A program made the translations under genes and the position numbers. Below, one piece after another: positions 9,595 to 18,733 of a DNA stretch of 30,805 nucleotides. Positions within the stretch are counted from its first letter, which is position 1, and each line of letters starts with the position of its first letter. The notes under the pieces are model-generated. The model ran no database searches. It worked only from the letters and a program-made list of their open reading frames with translations, and was not told where the DNA came from. Source of the stretch: Penium margaritaceum (Eukaryota > Streptophyta > Zygnematophyceae > Desmidiales > Peniaceae); contig SZWC01000556.1 in NCBI GenBank assembly GCA_023375785.1, positions 109,358 through 140,162 on the forward strand. Direction: 5' to 3'.

Positions 9595-10327
9595 CCGCTC
9601 AGTCAGCCCGCGGCGTCCATACACGTCGGGCGTGAAACGGCAAGGGTTAGGCTAGACGAAATAAACAGAGTGTTAGATGTGCTTCCTTAAAACCACATGT
9701 AGAGAGAGCTACAATAATGTGCCACAGCCACCTAAATAGATGTTAAGCCAACGGTTGAGAGGTGCGTTTGGCTGTACAAAATTGTGCAAACTGCCACGAC
9801 GGCCCCGGCGAGGCTGAGACACTTGTCCGGCCGTAAATTCCTCCACAGGCATCAAAAAGATGTGTCATTTGAACCAGGAAGTCCAACACAACAAGCATGA
9901 CATATCCGTAACATGCAAGGCAAGTCTCCTCGTGACCACAGAACATGTCTCCGGGTGCCTGGGTCTTGACTGACGAGCAAGGTATATAACTAAGCACCAG
10001 ACAACACGCCATGAGCTCCCGACATGCACACACTGGTTCAAGGCTCTGGGTCTCCACATCATACTGGTACAACCCACCAGGTGCGTGGATCTCGACTAGC
10101 ACAACCTCAGGTCGCCTTGTGACCCCGGAACATGTTTCTGGGTATCCCAGTGTTGACCACCAAGAAACATCTAGCAACTACACACCCACAAACCTGGATG
10201 CCGGAATGAATCAAGTGCATCACATCGGCAATGTCGTAGGTGATAAAGCAGTCTCGGGATCTCAAAAAGCCCAGTGGTCCATAATCGCTGTGTGGAGCAG
10301 TGTCGGCTCAAAGCCCTCAAAACAACA
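9595..10327 (-). repeat. 3' LTR of X
   Basis: Starts on the minus strand with TGTTGTTTTGAGGGCTTTG (10327), after a purine tract. It aligns with the split 5' LTR throughout (for example GGTGATAAAGCAGTCTCGGG, and TAAATTCCTCCACA on the plus strand). The TATA-like CTATTTAGGTGG is at 9739-9728. The last about 55 bp before the LTR end are missing at 9595, where the gypsy relic abuts. Confidence 0.8.
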
Positions 10328-10334
10328 CTCCCCC
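10328..10334 (-). promoter_or_regulatory. Polypurine tract next to X 3' LTR
   Basis: GGGGGAG on the minus strand, directly upstream of TGTTG. Same form as in Y and Z. Confidence 0.65.
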
Positions 10335-10373
10335 TAGGCCATAGAGCCTGATAATGTGACACCTATAGCATGG

Positions 10374-10376
<3 letters not shown>

Positions 10377-10408
<32 letters not shown>
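10377..10408. repeat. (AC)16 microsatellite
   Basis: An uninterrupted AC dinucleotide run of 32 bp. It separates the X 3' LTR tract from an extra LTR fragment. Confidence 0.95.
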
Positions 10409-10409
<1 letters not shown>

Positions 10410-10410
<1 letters not shown>

Positions 10411-10583
10411 GCATAACATGTCCATGGTGGTCTCAGGGTGCTAGGCCTCCTCGTCACACCGACGGAACCCACCAGGTATGCGGATCTCGACCATCACCAC
10501 CTCGACCCATATCAACCACAGAGTAAAATTGCCTCTGAGAGCTGTGCACTGGGATGATTTGGGCAAAAGCCCACACGCCAACA
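10410..10583 (-). repeat. Extra LTR-start fragment inside X
   Basis: Read on the minus strand from 10583 it begins TGTTGGCGTGTGGGC after AAGGGGAG. It contains GTCGAGATCCGCATACCTGG, matching GTCGAGATCCACGCACCTGG of the X 3' LTR. It is thus a second, shortened LTR beginning with its own purine tract, about 250 bp upstream of the main 3' LTR. A recombination or nested-insertion remnant is the likely cause. Confidence 0.6.
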
Positions 10584-10589
10584 CTCCCC
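10584..10589 (-). promoter_or_regulatory. Second polypurine tract of X
   Basis: GGGGAG (minus strand) immediately precedes TGTTGG at 10583. Confidence 0.55.
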
Positions 10590-10741
10590 TTGTGTGGCAA
10601 AGCCCAACAGCACGAGCAAAGCTGAAAGCTGTGCACAACATACTCCCTGAGGAGGGAGCACGGCTCCCCCATGGCCACATACCCTTGCATATCAACAGCA
10701 AGGATGAGAACGAAGTTGGTGGGATGTGCGTACACGTAGCC

Positions 10742-13609
10742 TCATCCCATAGCGTCGTCAACACTATCATCGTCGATACTTTTGTCATCGTTGCTGTCGT
10801 AGTCGTCATTATTGTCGTCACCTATTGCTCTGACTGATGCATCGCTGAGGGCCTCCTCCAACTGTATCACATGTTGTATGTCTGCCAGTAGTTGAGCTAC
10901 ACATCGCCACGCGGACTCTGTAGCATCCGGACACATCTACAGCTCATCAAGCTCTGTTGTGGTAGCCGGGCGGCCGAATACATCTGTAGCATATAGACGC
11001 TCAGTCATGGAACGAACCTGACAGTGGACGTCCATCACGTGCGCGTCAGCACGAGCCACTGCCTCCTGTAGCCTCGCCGTCTTGTCGCACATGTCGAAGT
11101 CCTCTGTGTTAGCCATCGACTCATCTGTCGCCTTGTTGCCACTTGTTGGCAAGGCCACGGCACCTATAGGAGGTGCTTGTGCAGAGGCACCGACTGCTGA
11201 TGACACACCTATCACTCGGCCATCGACTAGTGGCCGGATGTCGGCATTGGTTGGTACATCTTCCTCTGCGACATCGTCGCCATCATTGGGAGTGCGTACA
11301 ACGCCGTGGGGCTCCTCCCAACCCCATGGTGCACAGCCAATCATCCACGTGCTACTGAATGTGTGCCCGTCCCCAATGTGCATCTTGTAGAGAGCACTTA
11401 GCTTCCTCGAGACGCGTGTGCACATCCTCCACGCACTCCTCGGCAACCCATCGTAGTGGACCATCCACATTGTAACAATGGTTGTTGGCCTCTCGGAGCT
11501 CGGCCATGAGACCCTACACGTGCACCTCCACTGGAGCCACGGCTGCCTCATGCACGTCCACCGTAGAGCGCAGGCGCTTGGGTACGAGAACTGCAGCTCG
11601 GACATTTGTATCTGTGTCGTTGGCTTGAATTGTCGTGGTGTCAACAACGCTGGTCTTGGTAGCCATGAGCCGGAGGTCCACACCTTACTGTGCGTCCTCC
11701 ACGACAGCTGCACCTGCAAGGGTGAGTACTGCAAGCTCATCAGCCGCTGCCGACATATGGCACACACGGACTTTTTTGTCGTCCACGGGCCATCCCTCGC
11801 TCGTGCTACAGCTGTTGCAGATACGGCAGCGTAATCGACGTCTACGTTTGTTCCCGAATCTGCATCTGACCACTCCTCGTATGACTCATCGTCCTCACAG
11901 GAAGCACGTACAATGGGTGCATCGACTGCTGCAGACACAACCGCCACTCGGCTGTCAGCAATGTTGACCACTTTAAGGACTGCTCCCGCACTGGCTGCCG
12001 CTACTGAGGCATCCCTCGAAATTGCGTCCTCCACCTGTCGGCGCAAGTCTGACCGCCTCCACACTGTGCCATGTAGTGTCCACTCAGCGGCCTTAAGGCA
12101 CGTGTACAGATCCTCGACGTCTACTAAAGCGGCCGAACAACTCGTAGTATCTACGGTGTTCCAACGTGCGCTCAATGCCCGCAGGTCAAGCATGAGGTCC
12201 TATAGGTGCCTGTCCGCACACGCCACCACATCCTCCTGGTCACGAAGCGTAGAGTGTAGATGCTCGAGCATAGAGGCCGCCTTGATAGCTCGTATATTAG
12301 CTAATGCTCGAGTTGTGTCCTCCGTGATGGTTGCACCTACCTACACAGCTACAACAGTGGCACTGGCCGCAGCTGATGTGCTGGCTATCTTGACATCTCC
12401 TATGTCTCCGGATACCCCCGAAGAATCTCTACCTGCAATGGCTGCTGCTTTGGCTGAGGTAGCATCTACCCCTGCGGAGGCCGTACCGGCTCTTGTAAGG
12501 TCGACGACCATCTTGGTGTTTGCACCAGCAAGGGCATCTGCTGCCGACGTCCCACTGTCACAGGAGCAGCATCTCAAACTACTATCACAATGTCATTGCC
12601 TGCCAACATACCCACTACATAGACGTGTGCTCCACAAGCGTCGGCTGTCACTACCACTACTACTGCTGCCCTGTCCGCTGCTACTGCCACACCTTCCTTA
12701 ATCGACGCAGTCTCTGTACCGTCAGCTACAGTCTCCATATCCATCTCCATCTCTACGCCCGCCTTCGACTTTGCGTCGAAGCACTCCTTGCATGACTCGT
12801 CCTCCTCACTAAGGACATCCTGTCGTGCAGCACCGTTCATTGCATCCCTTCTATGCTCTCCGGTCATTGTCGGCGGACACTCCATCCCCCCCATGACCGA
12901 CACACTAGCAAAAGCTGAGAGGGACCGGCGTACCAACCTCACGACTGAGGACGAGAGAGTCGGCTCCGTGGTAACGTCTGCCACTGCTCTTGTTGCAGTT
13001 GTCACCTGGGAACGTCTAGCCAAACGTGTCTTCCGCTGCCTCACGTGGTGAGCGCGAATGCGAGTGGCACAAGCAGAAGGGACGACCATAGAAGTGGAGG
13101 GGTCAGAGGTTGGGATGACTCCGACTGACTCCATGATAGAGTGAAGGGTGTCGGACGTAGACCTGAGGTCGGACTCCACGAAATCTTCTGGTGGCATCTC
13201 AGACAAGGATAAGGATGACGAGGACGAAGAGGAGGGAGTCTGCAGTGACATGGTGGCGACAGACCGCTCAGAGACCACATAGTCTGTGAGCTGTTGCACC
13301 ATGTGCTTTAACCCCTGGAGCTCGGCGTACAGCACTACCACAGCTCCGTTGAGGGGTGTTACGTCATCGGCCAGCAACATCCTCGGATCAGGTAGAGGAG
13401 TAGAAGAAGGGGATTGCATCCAAGGCAGTCGCCACCCGGCAAGGCGCTGGAGACACTTGTGCTAGCCATGGTGCCAATCGCCACAACAGTAGCAGACAAA
13501 GCCGTTGGACGCTTGAGGTATATGCCACGGCTGCAAATCCCACTACGCCCGCGGTGCCTGCCACGCTTGCAGTGCCGGTGCCAGCCACGGCGCCTCCATC
13601 CCTTGCCAC
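10742..13609 (-). pseudogene. Acidic coiled-coil/repeat-module ORF of element X (unknown function)
   Basis: The only protein-coding unit of X, about 950 codons long and broken by frameshifts near 13400, 12570 and 11800 and a return near 11400. The start at 13609 is chosen from the match to Y. Order: an Ala/Gly/Thr-rich N-terminus; a possible coiled coil with LKHMVQQLTDYV (about 13320-13270); a serine run; a basic segment (HHVRQRKTRLARR); the module GLV/RRSLS, MGGMECPP, then EEDESCKECFDA; an Ala-rich region with two in-frame TAG stops (12342 and 12200 areas); a second acidic module CEDDESYEEWSDADSG (about 11900-11850); a helical segment rich in A, R and E (ARLQEAVARADAHV, about 11080-11040); and a strongly acidic tail (DDNNDDYDSNDDKS). 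No gag, zinc knuckle, protease or polymerase motif is present. Homology to Y across both ORF and LTR shows it belongs to the element. Function unknown. Confidence 0.65.
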
Positions 13610-13639
13610 GCCAATGTGCTCATCTCAAGAGCGTGGCGT

Positions 13640-15362
13640 GGGTGAGTGTATAACACAGCCGTCCCGTTGGCACAGGGCCATAAGGGGAGGTGGGTGGTCA
13701 AAGCACAGTCTCTCAAACGTGTTGTGGCGCTATCACGAGGACGGCCATCACCATGCTGGTGGTGCGATGTTGTGCGACTGTTGTGTGATTGTAACCCTTC
13801 TCTCGCATGGCTATCACAAAGTGTGACCTTGTGTCGCCTTCGGTGTTACTGCTACAACTGTAGCTGCTGACGGCGGCCGCCGTCAAACACCCATGGTTGT
13901 GGTCCCTGTCAAACCTCTTACAACTGGTAATGTTGCTAGTGCTGCTACGGATACGACTGCTGCTACTACACCGGTCGCCATCATCAACCGACGGCTGTGG
14001 CCTAAGGCCACTTTTGCTATTGTTGTTACTTCTATGACTCACGTGGTTGTTGGTGCTGCTGCGGTTGTCGTCATTTGGCGACGGTCGTGGCGTCAGGCCA
14101 CATGTGCTACTGTTGTTGCACCTTTTACGGATGTCACAATTGTTATAGCTACACACCACTTTACACCCCCTCTTTTTTTCTTCATTGAATGCCCATGTGC
14201 GAGTGGGCTATCCCTTCTCAGGAGTTTCCATCCCATTTTTCTCGAATACCCCAAGCGTGGACTCCCATTTTACCCTTTTTGTGTCGACGATTTCGACCTC
14301 TTGCAGGTCAAAGTGCGAAGGGGGGGCTCGTGTCTCTCCTGCTCTCGGCCGGCCAATGGCCGCCCGTCCTCCTCCCCAACGCCTCTAGGCCGGCGGGAGG
14401 CCGGCGTTTGGCCGGCACGTGCCGGATCCTCCGCCGGCACTCGGCCGACGCTTTGTCGCACCCTTGGTTGGCACGATAGGCCCGACCGACGGGCCTCCAC
14501 CATCGACAAGTTCCCCTTGAACCCGACGGCAGCAGCCGCATACTGCGGCTGTTGCTTCGGCTGCCGTAAAATCTTCTATGGTAGATGCTACCACGGTAGC
14601 AGGATGCTTCTGCAACAGTGGTTCACTGTTGCAGCTGCTTGTACTAGTGCTGCTGCTATGGCTGCTGCCCTCCACCACTGCTGTTGTAGTTGCTCATCAT
14701 CGTTGCTGTTACTGCAACTGTTACACGTTGCCATTGCTATAAAAACTGCCCGCTGCCACTTCTACTCCTACGAATGCTACTCATTGCTGCTTATGTTGCA
14801 GGTGCATACCGTTATTGTTGCTGTTGCTCACCGCCACTGTTGCAGCTGCTCACCGTCGTTGCTGCTACTGAGGCTGTTGTTGTAGCTATCCGCTACCGCT
14901 GCTGCTGCTACGGCTACTGGATGCCACCGCTAGTGTTGTACCTGCTCGTCGTTGCTGCTGCAGCTGCCCGTCGCTACTGCTACAGCTGCCCGCCACTACT
15001 GCTACAACTGCCTGCCGTTGCTGTTGTGGCTCTTACTACCACCGATACTATAGCTTCCCGCCATTGTTGCTACTGCGGCTCCTACTCCCACGAGCCATGC
15101 TGTCGTTGCTAATTCCCTCCGCCGCAACTCTTGCAGTTGCCGCGGTTGTTGCAATGGCTTCCGCTACCGCTTGTTGCTGCAGCTACTGCCAACAAGGCTA
15201 AGACAGCTGCCATCGTTACCGCCAAAGTCGTGTGCTGCTCCCTCCGCACAATGTAGTCGTGGTGGGTTCTCCAAGGACATGCTGCTGCTGTTGTCTGTGG
15301 CTATCGCTGCTTCCACTTACTGTTACTACTGCTACGTCTCTGGTACAAGCCGTGGCTTGATT
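13640..15362 (-). other. Leader of element X
   Basis: About 1.7 kb between PBS and ORF. The PBS-proximal part (15360-14530) is rich in CAG/GCA triplets on the minus strand. 14348-14455 holds the GCCGGC cluster. 14150-13890 aligns with Y's leader. Long open frames on both strands (for example plus 13893-14885) are alanine, cysteine or leucine homopolymer-like translations of triplet repeats and I do not call them genes. Confidence 0.6.
14348..14455. repeat. GCCGGC palindrome cluster in X leader
   Basis: Five GCCGGC palindromes in about 90 bp (first at 14348, last at 14433), with related GGCCG and GCCGG pieces between. It occupies the same leader position as the GAGCTC cluster of Y. Confidence 0.75.
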
Positions 15363-15374
15363 GCTCGGATACCA
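15363..15374 (-). promoter_or_regulatory. Primer-binding site of X
   Basis: Minus strand reads TGGTATCCGAGC, one base different from TGGTATCAGAGC in W and Z. It lies directly inside the X 5' LTR. Confidence 0.75.
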
Positions 15375-15904
15375 AGCTAAAATAGCCAAGAAGCTTCCTA
15401 GCACGTTTGCCGCTGAATGGGTATCAACGCGCAGTCAGCTCACAACGTCAACACACGCCGAACGTGAAACAACAAGGGTTAGGCTAGGGGACACAAACGG
15501 AGTGTCAAAGGTGCTTCTTTTAAAACACATGCAGATAGAGCTACAACAATATGCCATAGCCACCTAAAAGGTTGTGAAGCCAGCACAGACAGGGACACGT
15601 TTGGCTATGCAAAACTACGCAAACTGCCAGAACGGCTCCGTCGAGGCTGAGACACTCGTCTGGACATAAATTCCTCCACATGCGTTAGAACGACGCACCG
15701 TTTGAACCAGAACTTCCAGCACAACGAGCCGAAAACGTCCGTAATGTGGAAGGCAAGTCTCCTCGTGACCACGGAACACGTCTCTGGGTGCCCGATTCTC
15801 CACCGACGAGCAAGGTACAGGGCTACACATCACGAGCTCCCAACATGTACACTTTGGTTCAAGGCTTTGGGTCTCTCCGTCGCACCGACCCACTTGGTGC
15901 GCAG
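15375..15904 (-). repeat. 5' LTR of X, PBS-side part
   Basis: Aligns with 9595-10075 of the X 3' LTR. Shared blocks include GGGTTAGGCTAG, GCCACCTAAA, GAGGCTGAGACAC, TAAATTCCTCCACA, GGCAAGTCTCCTCGTGACCAC and GACGAGCAAGGTA. It is interrupted at CGCAG (15900-15904) by element Z and resumes at 23809. Confidence 0.85.
15900..15904. repeat. Target-site duplication of Z, left copy
   Basis: CGCAG, directly repeated at 23804-23808 on the other side of Z. Five bp is the usual copia duplication size. Confidence 0.85.
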
Positions 15905-16351
15905 TGGTGTTGTGTGTGTCGTACACGGCTTACGGTGACCCCTCGGCTCATGTCCATTCACGTGCAGATCCCTGAGACTGGCGACGGTGGCAGACGACCG
16001 GCGGTCGGCGGCGACGGGTGCCCAGAAGACTCGTATTTTTGTGGCTTTGTGCCGTGGGACAAAACATGGGCATGCAGCCTATCAAGATGTAGATCTCATT
16101 GTTACGGCCATTCTGGTTCAAACGGCTCGTCGTTCTGACATGTCTGCAGGGAGCTATGGCCAAAACCGTGTTTTTCCAACTGGTTTGTCCTGCTAGAAAA
16201 ATAGCACCCTTGAGCGCCACATGTGTGTGAGCACCCACTAGGTCCGTGACACTATTTAAGTGGTCCTGGCCTCAGTTGTCATCTCTCTCTGCATATTTCA
16301 ATATTTGCAGCTTCTGACACTTGTGTTTGTGTCCCTAGCCAACGTCTCTCA
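15905..16351 (+). repeat. 5' LTR of Z (with 89-bp deletion)
   Basis: Runs from TGGTGTTGTGTGTG to GTCTCTCA, directly before the PBS. Against the 3' LTR it lacks the segment corresponding to 23707-23795, so CCTAGCCAAC joins straight to GTCTCTCA. The start is fixed by the CGCAG duplication; the 3' LTR begins TGTTGGTGTGTGTG. Confidence 0.88.
16253..16259 (+). promoter_or_regulatory. TATA-like box of Z 5' LTR
   Basis: TATTTAA within CTATTTAAGTGG. The 3' LTR has CTATTTAGGTGG at the same place, and X and Y LTRs carry the same word. It would direct transcription of the element RNA. Confidence 0.5.
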
Positions 16352-16363
16352 TGGTATCAGAGC
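16352..16363 (+). promoter_or_regulatory. Primer-binding site of Z
   Basis: TGGTATCAGAGC, complementary to the 3' end of plant initiator Met-tRNA, immediately after the LTR. Confidence 0.92.
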
Positions 16364-17153
16364 AGCGAGCCAGTGCTCGCACAGCTGCGTAGCAGAGGCG
16401 CAGCAACCGCAGTAGTAGTGAGCAACCACAGCCGTTGCCTGGAGTCACGGCAGCAGCAGTACCCACTGCCTCGGCGGGAGGTCCTGGGAGGACCCACCAC
16501 CGTTTCCACCATTTTTTTACGAGTTCCGCGGCCGTTCCGCGGCCATTCCGCGGCTGTTCCGCGACATCCGCGGTGTTCCGCGGCGGTGACGTCTCCTCAG
16601 CAACCGCGGCAACTGCGCGGCCGCAACGGACCACGCCGACGAGTGCCACGCTCCGCGGTGTTCTGCGGAGCGTTCCGATTGCACCTCCTCGCGGCGTCAG
16701 TGCCGCGGCAGATCCGCGGTACTCCGGGGATCCGCGACATCCTACCGCGGCATCTCCGCGGCCGTTCTGGAACACACCGGCGCTGCTCGCCGGTGCTCCG
16801 CGGTCTCGAGTCCGCAGCAGTTCCGCGGCCCCCAGACGCTGACACTCCGCGGCGGTTGCGGAACGTACCGACCGTGGTGCCCCAGCAGCTCGCGGCACTT
16901 CTTCGTGTTCTGCACCGGCGCGACCATGGTGGCTGTTCACGGCACCCCGTCGCAGCTCCGCAGATTCGCCGCACCCCTCCACGGAACCCATCCGCGGTAA
17001 TCCGCGGTGAGCTTCCCCGGTGAGGTGTACCACGGAGGGGGTCCGTGGGTACGTTCCACGGAGAAGTTTCGCGGAGGCGAAGTTCTGCGTTGAGGTCTTC
17101 AGCAACAACAACAAAAAAAAAGGGAAGGAGGGAACAAGGGGGAACCAGCCAAC
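16364..17153 (+). other. Z leader with CCGCGG cluster
   Basis: Leader between PBS and gag. 16526-17007 contains about 16 CCGCGG palindromes, several in the form TTCCGCGG spaced 11 bp apart. Open frames of 216 codons (plus) and 295 codons (minus) cross it only because stop codons are rare in such GC-rich DNA. A CAACAACAACAA stretch precedes the gag ATG. Confidence 0.7.
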
Positions 17154-18733
17154 ATGCCGAAGCCAACCCCCTCCAGCGCCGCTACCGACGCAGCTGCCGA
17201 GGGCAGCACCGTCAGCGGCCAACGTCGGCCGCCGCCGTTTTCACCGCAGTGGCAGTAGCAGCAGTCACAGTAGCAGCAGCAGCAACAGCAACAGCGACAG
17301 CAGCAGCCGCCGCAACAACAGCAGCCGCCGCAACAGCAGCAGCGGCCGCCAAGCCCAACGACATTGGCACGCCAAGTACGCGCACTGGCCGACATACAGG
17401 CAGAGAGCCGCAACACTTTAACGAAGCAAGTCGCCGAGCTACACGACCTGATCAGGGGCTTACTGCCCCAGCAGCAGCAGGTCCAGCAGCAGCAACAGCA
17501 CCCGTTCGCAGACCCAAGCGAAGACCATCTCGCTCACGGTGGCGCTGCAGACGAGGTTGTAGAGACCCTCTCCGACTCTGGTGAGGAGGGTGAGGAGGAG
17601 ATGCTACGAGCACGCCTCATCCACCTGGAGGCCCGTCGTAGAGCGCGTGAGGCCAACGCCGTCCTCCAGGGCACGAGCTCCAGCACCGACGCCGGCCTGA
17701 GCTCATCTCGCAGCCCTCTGAGCTTTGAGGAACTGACTCTGAGGGCCCGCCTGGGCAAGGGGGTTGCCTCCTCCATACCTGGTCCCGCAGTGACTTCACT
17801 CGTCGCTCTTCCGACAGTCAAGCCACCCAAGTGGTTTGAGTCGGATCCGCCCGTCTTCCGGACTGGGAACGATTTCATGTCCTGAGAGCCGCGCTTTCAC
17901 ATGTGAGCCATGTGCGAGGGAGTCCTCCCCTACTACCTCGCACAATATCAGGCGTCTGACCCCGCTCAGACACAGATGGCAGTCCATGCAGCTTCCGGCC
18001 TGATGAAGGCTGCCCTGGACTTCACCAAGGACTTCAGTCGGTTCCTTGGCGATTCGCTGACCGGCTCAGGAGCTGACCCTTGCGCAATGTGGGCACTGGC
18101 CGCCACTCTGTTTGAGGGCGCCACCTTGGCTTTGACGTCCCAGCGCCTCGCCGATTTCAACTCCCTCTGCCAGACTGCTCAGGAGTCTGCAACTGACTAC
18201 TGGCGCCGGGCGGTCCAGCTATACGAGGAGCTTGGGAACGACGCCCCTGCGCAATACTCCGCCCTCTAGATCATCCTCTACGGCATCCACCCCGACTACG
18301 CGCGCGTCTTCAGCAACTTCGACCAGACGCTGCTTCGCGACATGGCGAGCGACGGGACCCTGCTGCGTTGGGCCACTCTCCACTTTTTGGATGTCGCAAG
18401 CGTGGATGCCGCGAACCACACTCGCCACAGCAGCGCTTCAGTTGCAGTTGCCGCCGCATCTCCCTCCCCGCCGTCTACAGCAACGGCGGCTTCGGCTTAG
18501 GGGAAGAAGGGCCGCAAAGCGTCAGGTGGTGGTTCCAGCGGCGGGACCAGCAGCGGCACCAGCACTGGCAGTGTCAGCCGCAATAGCAGCGGCGGGAACA
18601 GCAACAGCAGCGGTGGCGGCAGAAACAGCAGTAACGGCGGCAGCAGTAGCGGCTCAAGCAGCACGACGGGACGCCGGCTTGTGTGTTTCAACTGCAGTGG
18701 TGACCATCGCTATCCCGACTGCACTCGCCTGGC
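17154..18733 (+). pseudogene. Z gag (broken by stops)
   Basis: Start chosen at ATG 17154 (MPKPTPSSAATDAA), in frame with everything downstream. Two TAG stops (17256, 17271) fall in a CAG-encoded glutamine tract. A coiled coil with LTKQVAELHDLIRGLL follows (about 17415-17465), then a second glutamine run, an acidic stretch (SDSGEEGEEE), and the gag domain with PPKWFESDPPVFRTGNDF (about 17823-17880). TGA stops at 17883 and 17904 sit where tryptophans are expected. CEGVLPYYLAQYQ and the following helices continue to a TAG at 18267. A Gly/Ser/Asn-rich linker with a TAG at 18498 leads to the zinc knuckle CFNCSGDHRYPDC at 18684-18722. Its spacing is C-x2-C-x3-H-x4-C, one residue shorter than the usual x4. 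Gag assembles the particle and binds the RNA. Confidence 0.88.

Noticed and set aside
15908..16343. Z LTR defined as TGTTG...CCAAC
   Set aside because: That choice gave no target duplication. Extending to TGG...GTCTCTCA places the end right at the PBS and yields matching CGCAG flanks.
16335..17222. 295-codon minus-strand open frame over the Z leader
   Set aside because: It lies over the CCGCGG cluster, antisense to the element, with arginine/alanine/glycine composition explained by GC-rich repeats; the plus strand is also open there.
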